From Aurantibacter sp034110465 (GTDB lineage Bacteria; Bacteroidota; Bacteroidia; Flavobacteriales; Flavobacteriaceae), in the NCBI GenBank assembly GCA_034110465.1, contig JAWUZD010000016.1, positions 1-52,831 on the forward strand: 52,831 bases of DNA, given 5' to 3'. The notes under the pieces are model-generated. The model did no database searches, was not told the origin of the DNA, and was given only the letters and a program-made list of their open reading frames with translations. Of this stretch, positions 7,823-17,533 are shown in pieces (positions within the stretch are counted from its first letter, which is position 1; every line of letters begins with the position of its first letter). Both the position numbers and the translations under genes were made by a program.

Positions 7823-9256
7823 CTAATCGCGATTAATAACCAATTTGGATAAAGAATCTGGATAGCCACGTTGTGTGGCTAGTTTTGAAGCTAATATGTT
7901 AATATCATTTTTGCTAATACTATTTAATAAAACGTTTTTAGTAGTCATTGTTTTAATAGTAGGAATAATACCTTCTTCTTGAATTTTATCTATAATTTGA
8001 TTAGCAACAGTTAAAGCAGAAGAGGCTTTAATAATTTCGCTACGTGCATAAAATTTGTACGGAAAACTAACTTCTCCAACTCTTAAAATAGGATCGTCTC
8101 CAGGAATTTGTTGTGCACCATAAAGTGGATTACCTCCAAGTTTTGCAGATTTAAATGAAGGAACAAACTTAGTAACTAAATCAATAGCATTTTGGGTACG
8201 TATTGCAATATCTATAGGTTTCCAGCTGCTTTTTAATTTTTCTTTAATATCATCGTTAAATTCCGGTTGAGATTGGTTGCTTTTAGATTGTATTAAACCG
8301 TTTTTAAACAAGGTAATGTCTTTGGTCATTCCGTGGATTTGGTAATAGTCATTACAATAAGGTGTTAATTGTACCATTCCGTTTGGAGTACCACGTTTAC
8401 CGTGAAAAATAAGTTCTGGAATTAAACCGTTTATAGGTTGCCATTTAGAAATGTAAGCTGCTTTAAATTCTATTAAACGTTTAACATTTAAATTAAGTGT
8501 TACATCAATTTTACCAGTTTTAAATCCGCAAGAATTAACTAAGTAATTAACCTTATAAATGTCATTTTTAGTATAAATTTTCCAATTATAGTCAAGGTTT
8601 AAATGTCTTACATCTTCTACTTTTGAAACATTAGTATTTAATTGCAGCTTGCACTGTGTTGCTTTATTTAATGCTAGTTGTGCTTGTGCTCCAAGCCTGA
8701 AAAAATTCCAACCATATTCTTGAACTAGAATAATAGGCGTTTTTAGTTTTGTGTAATCTACTAATTTTAGCGCGTTAGTTACCCATTGGTTAGCGGTTTT
8801 AGGTACTTTAGTTGTTGGTTGTTTTGCAAGTGTTTTTAAATCTTCTTTAGTATATATTTTATAGTAATCTTTTGGTGAGCCAAGAATTTCATTTTTTGGA
8901 TCTTCTTTAATAAGTGTTTTGTAATAATCTACAAGAACAATTAATCGGTTTTGTATGTCTCTAACTTTGTAGGTTTCGGACTTTGGAATACTTATAAAAG
9001 TTGGTCTTTGGTCTATAGATTGAGGGAATAATCGCGCCATAGTTATAGATTGTTTCATTAGAACTTTACATTGCTCTGTAGAAATATCTGGGTACAAATT
9101 ACCGCCTGCATGTAAATGGCAAAAAGGCGAGCTATTTACAAGACTTTCTTTTTTTTCTAACAAGATATTATCTACGCCATACTTAGCAAGTTCTAAAGCT
9201 ATAACAGCTCCAGAAACTCCGCCTCCAATAATACCAATATTGTAAACTTTACTCAT
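7823..9256 (-). CDS. FAD-dependent oxidoreductase (DAO/malate:quinone oxidoreductase-like)
   Basis: A 477-residue flavoprotein. The N-terminus has a Rossmann dinucleotide-binding motif GIIGGGVSG (Gly11, Gly13, Gly16) and LLEKKES at the end of the second strand. The block SPFCHLHAGGNLYPDIS and the later GGNPLYGAQQIPGDDP suggest a substrate-oxidising flavoprotein resembling Mqo- or DAO-type enzymes. The substrate is unknown. The start codon lies one base after the stop of the upstream Gph-like phosphatase gene, so the two are translated from one transcript and may share a pathway. Confidence 0.8.
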   Translation of the reverse strand: MSKVYNIGIIGGGVSGAVIALELAKYGVDNILLEKKESLVNSSPFCHLHAGGNLYPDISTEQCKVLMKQSITMARLFPQSIDQRPTFISIPKSETYKVRDIQNRLIVLVDYYKTLIKEDPKNEILGSPKDYYKIYTKEDLKTLAKQPTTKVPKTANQWVTNALKLVDYTKLKTPIILVQEYGWNFFRLGAQAQLALNKATQCKLQLNTNVSKVEDVRHLNLDYNWKIYTKNDIYKVNYLVNSCGFKTGKIDVTLNLNVKRLIEFKAAYISKWQPINGLIPELIFHGKRGTPNGMVQLTPYCNDYYQIHGMTKDITLFKNGLIQSKSNQSQPEFNDDIKEKLKSSWKPIDIAIRTQNAIDLVTKFVPSFKSAKLGGNPLYGAQQIPGDDPILRVGEVSFPYKFYARSEIIKASSALTVANQIIDKIQEEGIIPTIKTMTTKNVLLNSISKNDINILASKLATQRGYPDSLSKLVINRD

Positions 9257-9257
9257 G

Positions 9258-9929
9258 TTAAAAAAAGTCTTGTAATGCTTTAAAATGGTCTATAACTACT
9301 GTTGGTTTGTAATCTTTAATATTTTCGTTATAGTTATAACCATAACTTACACCAATATTATCCATTTTAGCGTTTTTTGCTGCAAGAATATCATTTTTAG
9401 AATCTCCAACCATTATACATTGTTCTATGGTTACTTTGTTGTTTTTTGCTAAATGTAATAGAGGTAATGCACTTGGTTTTTTTTCGGCTAGAGAATCTTC
9501 ACCAATCCAAGTTGTGAAAAAATGTTTTATATCTAATTTCTCCAAAATAGGCGCAATAAATCCGTAAGGTTTGTTAGTGCAAACAGCCATTTTGTAACCT
9601 TTTTTATTTAAAAAACTTAAGGTTTCTAAAACATTAGGATACATAAAAGTGTCCTTACACGTGGCTTCTTTGTAGGCAGAAAAATAAATATGAAACGCTT
9701 CGTCTAAAAAAACTTCACTAACCTTTTTAGGCTTTGTAGCTTCTTCCAAAGCTCTTTTTACTAGAGGTTTTGCACCATTTCCAATAAAAGGTGTTACCTG
9801 TTCTGTAGTTAATGGCTGTAAATTATAATGAGATAACATTTTATTTACCGCTAGAGTTAAATCTGGAATACTATTTATAAGCGTTCCATCAAAATCGAAT
9901 ATAATAAGTGCTTTGTCTTTAAAATTCAA
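9258..9929 (-). CDS. HAD-superfamily hydrolase, phosphoglycolate phosphatase-like
   Basis: A 223-residue haloacid-dehalogenase phosphatase. Motif I is FDFDGTLINS with nucleophile Asp12 and acid/base Asp14. Motif II includes AVCTNKP, and motif III/IV are KKPSALPL and MVGDSKNDILAA. The helical cap between motifs I and II and the overall length fit Gph-type phosphoglycolate phosphatases, but this group also contains other small-metabolite phosphatases. It is the first gene of a two-gene operon with the FAD oxidoreductase (1-base gap). Confidence 0.85.
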   Translation of the reverse strand: MNFKDKALIIFDFDGTLINSIPDLTLAVNKMLSHYNLQPLTTEQVTPFIGNGAKPLVKRALEEATKPKKVSEVFLDEAFHIYFSAYKEATCKDTFMYPNVLETLSFLNKKGYKMAVCTNKPYGFIAPILEKLDIKHFFTTWIGEDSLAEKKPSALPLLHLAKNNKVTIEQCIMVGDSKNDILAAKNAKMDNIGVSYGYNYNENIKDYKPTVVIDHFKALQDFF

Positions 9930-10057
9930 AGTGAAATAATTTGTTACAAAGATGCGTAAGATTTATTGAAAGTACTTGAATAAAATAAAAGTTATTCCGA
10001 ACTAATTTAAATTGAAGTTCTACCTTTACCTTGAGAATGAGTTAAGAATATTATAGT

Positions 10058-10654
10058 ATGGTTAATCAATTACAAAATTATATTTCAGAAGCAGCTTTTT
10101 TTAAAGTATCTGAGCTTTTAGATTATGACAACCTTTCTGTAATTATAAAAAATGAACGTAAAACTAGACATGGAGATTATAGGCGTTTAGCAAATAATAA
10201 GCATCAAATTACTGTAAATAATAACTTAAATAGTTACCGATTCTTAATAACACTTATTCACGAAATCGCTCATTTTGAAGCTTATAAGAAATATGGTGGA
10301 GCCATAAAACCTCATGGTTTAGAATGGAAACAAATATTTCAGCATTTAATGTTACCATTTATAAACCCAAATATTTTTCCAAATCATTTATTACCTCTTT
10401 TGGCGCGTCATTTTAAAAATCCAAAAGCTAGTTCTGATACAGATATAGTATTGTCTGCAGCATTAAAAAAGTATGATCCGCCAAGTGATTCTGTTTTTGT
10501 TTCGGAATTAGCATTAGAAACCGTTTTTAAAATGCCAAATAATCGTGTTTTTAAGCGTGGTTTAGTAAGACGAAAACGTATAGAATGTTTAGAGATCTCA
10601 TCAGGAAAGACTTATTTGTTTCACCCAAATGCAGAAGTTGAAGTTGTTGCTTAA
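10058..10654 (+). CDS. SprT-like zinc metalloprotease domain protein
   Basis: A 198-residue cytoplasmic protein with the gluzincin motif HEIAH at residues 68-72 and a further candidate ligand in KPHGLEWK about 20 residues on, the pattern of SprT/Spartan-like domains. Bacterial SprT-like proteins are small putative metalloproteases; the eukaryotic relative degrades DNA-protein crosslinks, which is only a suggestion here. It has its own upstream region and is followed after 66 bases by manC. Confidence 0.87.
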   Translation: MVNQLQNYISEAAFFKVSELLDYDNLSVIIKNERKTRHGDYRRLANNKHQITVNNNLNSYRFLITLIHEIAHFEAYKKYGGAIKPHGLEWKQIFQHLMLPFINPNIFPNHLLPLLARHFKNPKASSDTDIVLSAALKKYDPPSDSVFVSELALETVFKMPNNRVFKRGLVRRKRIECLEISSGKTYLFHPNAEVEVVA

Positions 10655-10720
10655 AATATTTCAAAAAAAAGCAGAATCAATTTCAGAATTTATATATTGC
10701 ATAGTTAGAAAATAAAAGCA

Positions 10721-11800
10721 ATGAATAGTAATTACTATGCAATAATTATGGCTGGTGGCGTTGGATCTCGCTTTTGGCCTGTAAGTACCAAAACATTTCC
10801 AAAGCAGTTTCATGATATGCTTGGAACTGGAGAAACATTAATACAAAAGACGTTTAATAGGTTGTCTAATATTATCCCTAAGGAGAATATTTATATTTTA
10901 ACTAATGAGGATTATAATAATTTAGTCTTAGAGCAATTACCAGAAATTTGCCAAGAACAAGTGGTTTTAGAACCAGCAATGCGTAATACAGCACCTTGTA
11001 TTTTATACGCATCTCTTAAAATAAAAAAATTAAACCCAAATGCTTTAATGTTGGTGGCGCCAAGTGATCATTGGATTGAAGACGAAACGGCATTTAATAA
11101 AAACGTAAAGCAATCCTTTCAGTTCTGTGAGCAAAAAGATGCTTTAATGACTTTAGGAATAAAACCTACATTTCCAAATACAGGTTATGGCTATATTGAG
11201 TTTAATAAAGCCGATGATTATCCAGTTAAAAAAGTAGCTCAATTTCGAGAAAAACCTGATTATAAAACAGCAAAAAGCTTTTTGTCTAAAGGCAATTTTT
11301 TATGGAATGCAGGAATTTTTGTTTGGTCTGTTAATTCGGTTTTAAAGGCTTTTGAAAACAATCAGCCTGAATTGTTTAAGCTGTTTAACGATGCTGAATG
11401 TGTTTATAATACGCCAGAAGAAGCTAAGTTTATAGAAGAGAATTACGAAAAAGCAGAAAATATATCTGTAGATTATGCAATTCTAGAAAAATCGCCTAAT
11501 GTATTTGTTTTACCAGCAACTTTTGACTGGAACGATCTTGGAACTTGGGGAAGTTTATATGATAAACTAGATAAAGATTATAATAAAAACGCAGTGGTTA
11601 ATTCTAGAATTTTAACTAATAATGCACAAGGAAATATGATTCGTACGTATAACGATAAAGTTGTTGTTGTAGACGGATTAAGTAATTATATTATTGTAGA
11701 TAAAGAAGACGTTTTGTTGATTTATCCTAAAGCTAAAGAACAAGATATTAAAAAGGTTAGGCAAGAAGTAAAAGATGAGTTTGGCGATCATTTAGGTTAA
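10721..11800 (+). CDS. manC: Mannose-1-phosphate guanylyltransferase
   Basis: A 359-residue nucleotidyltransferase making GDP-mannose from mannose-1-phosphate and GTP, a precursor of surface polysaccharides. The signature MAGGVGSRFWPVS with PKQF is at residues 10-28, and APSDHWI, FREKPD and FLWNAGIFVW are all present. There is no C-terminal phosphomannose isomerase domain, so it is the single-function short type usual in this phylum. The DUF389 gene starts 10 bases after its stop and may be co-transcribed. Confidence 0.94.
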   Translation: MNSNYYAIIMAGGVGSRFWPVSTKTFPKQFHDMLGTGETLIQKTFNRLSNIIPKENIYILTNEDYNNLVLEQLPEICQEQVVLEPAMRNTAPCILYASLKIKKLNPNALMLVAPSDHWIEDETAFNKNVKQSFQFCEQKDALMTLGIKPTFPNTGYGYIEFNKADDYPVKKVAQFREKPDYKTAKSFLSKGNFLWNAGIFVWSVNSVLKAFENNQPELFKLFNDAECVYNTPEEAKFIEENYEKAENISVDYAILEKSPNVFVLPATFDWNDLGTWGSLYDKLDKDYNKNAVVNSRILTNNAQGNMIRTYNDKVVVVDGLSNYIIVDKEDVLLIYPKAKEQDIKKVRQEVKDEFGDHLG

Positions 11801-11810
11801 AATATTTATT

Positions 11811-13271
11811 ATGGAAGAAAATAAATTTAATTTTTCAGAAGATCCTTCTAACGAAGAATCAAAAGAGAAAGTTGTTCAAGAATCTAAAGATGCAATAAAA
11901 AAGGATGCAGTTGGATTACTTTCAAGTTTTCTTAAGTTTATTAATAATTTATTAGACTTTAGAGATGATACGGATAGAGATGCAACTATTGAAGCTATTA
12001 AAGCAGATATTCCTTTTAAAGGTGCAACCGCATGGATTTTAATCTGTTCTATTTTTGTGGCTTCTATAGGTCTAAATGCTAATTCTACGGCTGTTGTAAT
12101 TGGTGCCATGTTGATTTCGCCATTAATGGGACCAATTCTGGGTCTAGGTTTGTCTTTAGCTATTAACGACATTGACACATTAAAAAAGTCTTTAATAAAT
12201 TTGGGAACAATGCTGTTTTTAAGCTTGTTGACCGCATTTTTGTTTTTTAAGTTCTTTCCTTTAAGTGAAGAAACTTCTGAACTTTTTGCAAGAACAAGAC
12301 CAGATATTAGAGATGTATTGATAGCCTTTTTTGGTGGAGCATCTTTAATGATTGCTAGAACAAAAAAAGGAACTATTGCTTCGGTTATTTTTGGTGTTGC
12401 TATTGCAACCGCATTAATGCCACCTTTGTGTACGGCAGGATTTGGATTAGCAAAAGGTAATTGGAACTTCTTTTTTGGAGCAATGTACTTATTTACAATT
12501 AACACTATATTTATTGCTTTAGCAGCTTTTGTGGTTCTAAAAGTGTTACGTTTTCCGATGCTTAAATACGCTAATTCTAAAAAGCGTAAACGTATTGCTC
12601 AGTTAGCATCTTTAGTTGCAATAATTGTTATGATTCCCGCAATAAAAACATTTATGGATGTATGGGAAGAAACTAAGTATGAAATGGATTATAAAAATTA
12701 TATGTCTAATGAAGTTAATTCTAATGATGATTTATGGTTACAACGTGATGATTTAGATATGGATAATAAAACTATTAAATTGTTTTTTAATGGAAATGTG
12801 TCTAAAGAAATGAGAACGAGTCTTAGTAACGATTTAAAAGATTATGAAAACATTCAAAATTTTAAATTGATCATAAATAGTAATAATTCAAGATCTACAG
12901 ATTTAATTGCTGACATGTATGATAGAGCAACTATTGATTTGGAACAAAAAGGTTATATAATTGAAGGTTTAGAAATTCAAATTGATAGTTTGAAGAAAGA
13001 AATAACAGATTTAAAAACTGTAAAAACAAAAGCTATAGATGTTACAAGTTTAGCAAAAGATGCTAAGATTAAGTTTGAAGCGTTAAAATCTTTTGGGTAT
13101 TCTACGATGTTGGAATCTAAGGATTTTATGACAATAGATACAATTGGTTTGGTCAAGGTTTCTTGGAAAAAATCCCTTTCAGATAGTTTAAAAACTGTGG
13201 AAGAAAGTAATTTAAAAACTTGGTTAATTACAAATACAAAACAAGAAATAATAGAAATAAAACGAGATTAA
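11811..13271 (+). CDS. DUF389 domain-containing inner-membrane protein
   Basis: A 486-residue membrane protein. The acidic N-terminal 70 residues are cytoplasmic-looking. Residues about 72-280 hold six or seven membrane helices, including the family hallmark NANSTAVVIGAMLISPLMGPI and IATALMPPLCTAGFGLA. The C-terminal 200 residues are soluble, with a short coiled-coil stretch around residues 385-400 (LEIQIDSLKKEI). DUF389 proteins have no settled function. The gene ends 5 bases before the convergent ABC ATPase gene; no terminator hairpin fits between them. Confidence 0.88.
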   Translation: MEENKFNFSEDPSNEESKEKVVQESKDAIKKDAVGLLSSFLKFINNLLDFRDDTDRDATIEAIKADIPFKGATAWILICSIFVASIGLNANSTAVVIGAMLISPLMGPILGLGLSLAINDIDTLKKSLINLGTMLFLSLLTAFLFFKFFPLSEETSELFARTRPDIRDVLIAFFGGASLMIARTKKGTIASVIFGVAIATALMPPLCTAGFGLAKGNWNFFFGAMYLFTINTIFIALAAFVVLKVLRFPMLKYANSKKRKRIAQLASLVAIIVMIPAIKTFMDVWEETKYEMDYKNYMSNEVNSNDDLWLQRDDLDMDNKTIKLFFNGNVSKEMRTSLSNDLKDYENIQNFKLIINSNNSRSTDLIADMYDRATIDLEQKGYIIEGLEIQIDSLKKEITDLKTVKTKAIDVTSLAKDAKIKFEALKSFGYSTMLESKDFMTIDTIGLVKVSWKKSLSDSLKTVEESNLKTWLITNTKQEIIEIKRD

Positions 13272-13276
13272 TTAAT

Positions 13277-14038
13277 TTATTCAGTCAAGTACATTTTACG
13301 TACTTTTTTAAACAAGTTAGAAGAGTAAACGAAGTTGGTAACAGCTTCGTTATCTGTTTTAAAGATATCATGCCTTGTTCCTTCCCATTCTTTTAAACCC
13401 AACTGTAAGAACACAATTTTTTCTCCAATCTCCATAACAGAATTCATATCATGTGAATTTATTACGGTTGTAATATTGTATTCTTCTGTAATTTCTTTAA
13501 TTAAATTATCTATTACAATAGCAGTTCTTGGGTCTAATCCAGAATTTGGTTCATCACAAAACAAATATTTTGGTTTATTTACAATTGCTCTTGCAATAGC
13601 CACACGTTTTTGCATTCCTCCAGAAGCCTCGCTAGGCATTTTATTATGAGCATCAGATAAATTGACACGATTTAAAACAAAGTCCACACGATCTTGCATT
13701 TCGCTCTTACTTAGGTTGGTAAACATACGTAGTGGAAACATAACGTTTTCGGCAATAGTCATAGAATCAAATAGGGCAGAACCTTGAAAGACCATACCAA
13801 TATCTGCTCTCATATTTCGCTTTTCAGACTCGCTTAATTGTGCAAAAATGTTTCCGTCGTAAGATATACTGCCTTGTTCGTAATCAAATAAGCCTAAAAG
13901 ACATTTTAAAAATACTGTTTTTCCTGAACCACTTTGTCCAATAATTAAATTGGTTTTACCAGCTTCAAAAGTCGTTGTAATACCTTTAAGAATATGATTT
14001 TCTCCAAAGGACTTGTGTAAATCTTTAACTTCAATCAT
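13277..14038 (-). CDS. ABC transporter ATP-binding protein, MlaF-like
   Basis: A 253-residue ATPase when begun at the ATG at 14036-14038 (MIEVKDLHKSFGENH), which overlaps the permease stop codon as TAATG; an in-frame ATG 20 codons upstream lies inside the permease gene and is unlikely. Walker A is GQSGSGKT, the signature is ASGGMQKRVAIARA, and Walker B is YLFCDEPNSGLDP. It pairs with the MlaE-type permease. The family moves phospholipids between inner and outer membrane to keep lipid asymmetry. No MCE-domain (MlaD) gene is adjacent. Confidence 0.9.
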   Translation of the reverse strand: MIEVKDLHKSFGENHILKGITTTFEAGKTNLIIGQSGSGKTVFLKCLLGLFDYEQGSISYDGNIFAQLSESEKRNMRADIGMVFQGSALFDSMTIAENVMFPLRMFTNLSKSEMQDRVDFVLNRVNLSDAHNKMPSEASGGMQKRVAIARAIVNKPKYLFCDEPNSGLDPRTAIVIDNLIKEITEEYNITTVINSHDMNSVMEIGEKIVFLQLGLKEWEGTRHDIFKTDNEAVTNFVYSSNLFKKVRKMYLTE

Positions 14039-14775
14039 TAGCTTAAAAGTAATTGGGTTAATATATAATTTAGTAATATAATAGCTACACTTGTCCAAAC
14101 AAAAGAACTTGTGCTGGCTTGTCCAACCTCTAGTGCGCCACCTTTCATATAATAACCATAAAACGATGGAACTGTTGCTAAAATAAAAGCAAATACAAAT
14201 GTTTTAAGAAAAGCATATATAATATGAAAAGGAATAAAATCTAGTTGAACTCCAGTAATAAAATCTTCAGATGTAGCATATCCGCCCAAGATACAGGCAG
14301 TTAATCCACCAAAAATACCTAAAAACATTGCAATTGATATTACAAATGGATAAAGTGTTAAGGCAATTACTTTTGGGAAAACTAAGTAATTAAGCGAGTT
14401 GATTCCCATAGTTTCTAATGCGTCAATTTGCTCAGTAACACGCATAGTTCCTATGCTAGATGTAATAAAAGATCCTACTTTTCCAGCCATAATTATAGAA
14501 ATAAATGTAGGAGCAAATTCTAGGACAATAGATTGTCTTGTGGCAAATCCAACTAGAGATTTTGGGATTAATGGACTATCAATGTTTAATGCTGTTTGTA
14601 TGGTAATAACGCCACCAACAAAAAAGGCAATAAAGGATACAATTCCAATAGATCCTATAATTAAATCGTCTATATCTTTTAGAATTAACTTTTTCATGAC
14701 AGACCATTTTGTTGGTTTTCGAAACATTTTGATAACCATCAAGAAATAAGCGCCAAAATTATATAAATATTGCAT
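14038..14775 (-). CDS. MlaE-family ABC transporter permease
   Basis: A 245-residue membrane protein of the MlaE (YrbE) family with about five or six helices. GGVITIQTALNID, IVLEFAPTFISIIMAGKVGSFI and MRVTEQIDALETMGI are the conserved stretches, the last being the cytoplasmic coupling region that contacts the ATPase. It is the first gene of the two-gene mla-type operon. In Gram-negative cells the complex works with an MCE-domain protein that would be encoded elsewhere in this genome. Confidence 0.9.
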   Translation of the reverse strand: MQYLYNFGAYFLMVIKMFRKPTKWSVMKKLILKDIDDLIIGSIGIVSFIAFFVGGVITIQTALNIDSPLIPKSLVGFATRQSIVLEFAPTFISIIMAGKVGSFITSSIGTMRVTEQIDALETMGINSLNYLVFPKVIALTLYPFVISIAMFLGIFGGLTACILGGYATSEDFITGVQLDFIPFHIIYAFLKTFVFAFILATVPSFYGYYMKGGALEVGQASTSSFVWTSVAIILLNYILTQLLLS

Positions 14776-14853
14776 AAGCTATTTGTTACTGCTAAAATAT
14801 GAAAATTAAAGACTTGTTAACTTATAAATTAAAAATCATCCATAAGAAAATAG

Positions 14854-14861
14854 TATTTTTG
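14854..14861 (+). promoter_or_regulatory. Candidate -7 box (TATTTTTG) before the PafA-type phosphatase
   Basis: TATTTTTG matches TAnnTTTG and ends 20 bases before the ATG. A TTG at -33 is lacking, so the site is tentative. Confidence 0.3.
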
Positions 14862-14881
14862 AGAGATTAAAAATAAGTGTT

Positions 14882-16549
14882 ATGAAAAAAACGGTGATTC
14901 TTTTAGTAATATTAATTTCTTTTGGTTGCGTAAGTATTAAAAACCCTGAAGTTATAGTCGTTAATAATTCTTCTACTCAAAAAACAGAAATAGCTAAACC
15001 TAAATTGGTTATAGGTATTGTAGTTGATCAAATGCGTTATGATTATTTAACTAGATTTTATTCTAAATATGGGACTGGTGGATTTAAACGTTTAATTAAT
15101 GATGGTTTTAACTTTAAAAACAATCATTATAATTATGTGCCAACATATACAGGTCCAGGACATGCTTCAGTTTTTACTGGTGCTACGCCTAAAACACATG
15201 CGGTAATTGGTAATAGTTGGTATGATAAATACGAAAATAAATATGTTTATTGCACTGGAGATGATAACGTTTTGCCAATTGGAACAGAAAGTGATGCAGG
15301 GTTGATGTCTCCACATAGAATGAAAACGACAACGTTTGGAGACGAGAATAGATTATTTACTCAATTTAAAGGTAAAACAATTGGTGTTTCTGTTAAGGAT
15401 AGAGGTGCTATTTTACCTGCAGGACATAGTGCAAATGCTGCGTATTGGTTTCATGGAGCCAAGGAAGGTGTTTTTATTTCAAGTTCTTATTATATGAAAT
15501 CACTACCTAAATGGGTGAAGGATTTTAATGCTTCAGGTGCTGTTAAATCTTATTTAAAAGAATGGAACACATTATTGCCTATAGAAACATATACAGAAAG
15601 CGGTACAGATAAGAATGCTTTCGAAACTGGTTTTAAAAAACAGAATTATTTCCCATATGATTTAAAAGAGTTAGCAAATTCAGAGACTCCATTTGATATA
15701 ATAAAAGCTACACCATACGGGAATAGTTTAGTCGCAGATTTTGCTATGGAAGCAATTAAAAATGAAGCATTAGGAAAAGATGAATTTACAGATGTTTTAA
15801 CAGTTAGTTTCTCAAGTACAGATTATGTAGGTCATAATTTCGGTGTTAATTCTAAAGAACTAGAAGATACTTATATTAGATTAGATAAAGATTTAGAGCG
15901 TTTTTTATATTATTTAGATGCTGAAGTTGGATCAGAAAATTACACCTTATTTTTAACATCTGATCATGGTGCGATTGATGTACCAAATTATTTAAAAACA
16001 AAAAAAATACCTTCAGGATATATTGATAAGGCTGCAATAGAAAAAAAACTAAATTTATTTTTAGAAACTAGATATGCTGTTAACGGATTAATAAAAAAAA
16101 TAAGTAATAATCAAGTGTTTTTAGATGCGGAAGTTTTAGCTTTAAATAAATTAAACAAGTTCACAATAGAAGAAGAGATTGTAAACGAAATAATTACATA
16201 TAACACGGTATATAAAGCATATAGTTCTAAAACATTACAAACCTCAAACTTCACGACTGGTTTGGAATATTTAGTACAAAATGGATTTAATCAGAAGTAT
16301 TCTGGAAATGTTGCTTTTGTATACGATCCAAATTATATTTCATACAATAAGACTGGTTCTACACATGGATCTGGTTTTAATTACGATACACACGTACCAT
16401 TATTGTTTTATGGTAATGGTATACAAAAAGGAGAAACTTTTAAGAAAACTGAAATAACTAGTATTGCTCCAACTATTTCGGCATTATTAGGTGTTAGTTT
16501 TCCAAATGGGTCAAGTACAACGATTTTAAGTGAAGCTTTAAAATATTGA
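14882..16549 (+). CDS. PafA-type alkaline phosphatase, lipoprotein
   Basis: A 555-residue alkaline-phosphatase-superfamily enzyme. The N-terminus has a lipoprotein signal with Cys16 (ISFGC). After GIVVDQMRYDYL, the nucleophile is Thr90 in YTGPGHAS; Asn111 in GNSWYDK lies 21 residues later, as Thr79/Asn100 do in characterised PafA, and Lys172-x-Arg174 in KDRGAILPAGH match the PafA Lys162/Arg164 pair. Metal ligands appear in SSTDYVGHNFG, TSDHGA and YDTHVPLL. PafA releases phosphate from phosphomonoesters outside the cell and is resistant to product inhibition; the K-x-R signature argues for a monoesterase. It stands alone. Confidence 0.92.
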   Translation: MKKTVILLVILISFGCVSIKNPEVIVVNNSSTQKTEIAKPKLVIGIVVDQMRYDYLTRFYSKYGTGGFKRLINDGFNFKNNHYNYVPTYTGPGHASVFTGATPKTHAVIGNSWYDKYENKYVYCTGDDNVLPIGTESDAGLMSPHRMKTTTFGDENRLFTQFKGKTIGVSVKDRGAILPAGHSANAAYWFHGAKEGVFISSSYYMKSLPKWVKDFNASGAVKSYLKEWNTLLPIETYTESGTDKNAFETGFKKQNYFPYDLKELANSETPFDIIKATPYGNSLVADFAMEAIKNEALGKDEFTDVLTVSFSSTDYVGHNFGVNSKELEDTYIRLDKDLERFLYYLDAEVGSENYTLFLTSDHGAIDVPNYLKTKKIPSGYIDKAAIEKKLNLFLETRYAVNGLIKKISNNQVFLDAEVLALNKLNKFTIEEEIVNEIITYNTVYKAYSSKTLQTSNFTTGLEYLVQNGFNQKYSGNVAFVYDPNYISYNKTGSTHGSGFNYDTHVPLLFYGNGIQKGETFKKTEITSIAPTISALLGVSFPNGSSTTILSEALKY

Positions 16550-16613
16550 TAATTATACTAGTAAACGCAAAATTTTCTTGTTTTTTTAAATCATACAAAA
16601 ACTTGAAAAACAA

Positions 16614-16880
16614 CTATTTTCTATATAAGAAGTAGTTATTAACTAAGTCTATGTATTGTTGCTTAGCGGTATCTTCAGAAATACTTTGTATTTGAAATAA
16701 TGCATTTGTTTTAAACGCATTAATTATAGGTTCGCGACTACTAGGTCTGCTGTAATTGTTTGTAGATTTTTTATAGTAAGCGTAAAGACGTAATAAAAAA
16801 TCGGCAGGAAAAGGCTCCTTGTGTGCATTTATTCTTGCCACAGCATCTTCAAACGTTTTATTTAATTCGTCGTTAGTCAT
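16614..16880 (-). CDS. Acyl-CoA-binding protein (ACBP)
   Basis: An 88-residue single-domain ACBP, the usual length. LNKTFEDAVARINAH, PADFLLRLYAYYKKS and the C-terminal AKQQYIDLVNNYF correspond to the helices that hold the acyl-CoA chain. In bacteria these eukaryote-like proteins buffer long-chain acyl-CoA. It begins 2 bases after the psd stop and is the last gene of the rsfS-to-ACBP run, which fits a role in phospholipid metabolism. Confidence 0.92.
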   Translation of the reverse strand: MTNDELNKTFEDAVARINAHKEPFPADFLLRLYAYYKKSTNNYSRPSSREPIINAFKTNALFQIQSISEDTAKQQYIDLVNNYFLYRK

Positions 16881-16882
16881 TA

Positions 16883-17533
16883 TTAAGCTTGAGCAATTAT
16901 ACTTTCGCCGCCTTTTACTTTTTGATTTAATGCTACTTTTATGTCAGTACCTAAAGGTAAATATAAATCAACTCTTGATCCAAATTTAATAAAACCAGAA
17001 TCATTTCCTTGAATGGCATTATCATCTGCATTAGCATAATTAACAATGCGTTTAGCTAAAGCACCAGCAATTTGCCTATATAAAACCGGTCCTACAGTAT
17101 TGTTTTCTACCACAACAGTAGTGCGTTCATTTTCTGTACTTGCTTTTGGATGCCAAGCTACTAAGTATTTTCCTGGGTGATATTTACTATAAGTTACTTT
17201 TCCTCCAATAGGAAAACGCGTAACATGAACATTTATAGGAGACATAAAGACACTTACTTGTAAGCGTTTATCTTTAAAGAATTCTGGTTCATAGACTTCT
17301 TCAATAACAACAACTTTTCCATCTACAGGGGATACTATAGTTTCATCGTTTAAAGCAGTTAATCTTTTTGGGTTTCTAAAAAACTGAAGAATTATAAATA
17401 GAAAGAACCCAATTACTGTAAAAGAAATCCATTTTAGCCAATCAATAGTTATAAAATAATCGGATACTAAGAATAAACTTATGCATATAATAAACGTAAT
17501 TGTAATAATTTTAAAACCTTCTTTATGAAACAT
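16883..17533 (-). CDS. psd: Phosphatidylserine decarboxylase family proenzyme
   Basis: A 216-residue short-type enzyme that converts phosphatidylserine to phosphatidylethanolamine. The N-terminus has two membrane helices at about residues 8-48, SPVDGKVV begins the catalytic domain, and FINPIN-like FMSPINVHVTRFP is present. The self-cleavage site is FGS with Ser186, which becomes the pyruvoyl group after cleavage before it. It overlaps cdsA upstream by 11 bases and ACBP follows by 2 bases. Confidence 0.94.
   Translation of the reverse strand: MFHKEGFKIITITFIICISLFLVSDYFITIDWLKWISFTVIGFFLFIILQFFRNPKRLTALNDETIVSPVDGKVVVIEEVYEPEFFKDKRLQVSVFMSPINVHVTRFPIGGKVTYSKYHPGKYLVAWHPKASTENERTTVVVENNTVGPVLYRQIAGALAKRIVNYANADDNAIQGNDSGFIKFGSRVDLYLPLGTDIKVALNQKVKGGESIIAQA

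Noticed and set aside
11876..12505. 209-codon open frame on the minus strand inside the DUF389 gene
   Set aside because: It is a low-complexity, lysine- and isoleucine-rich mirror of a clear membrane-protein gene and shows no domain of its own.
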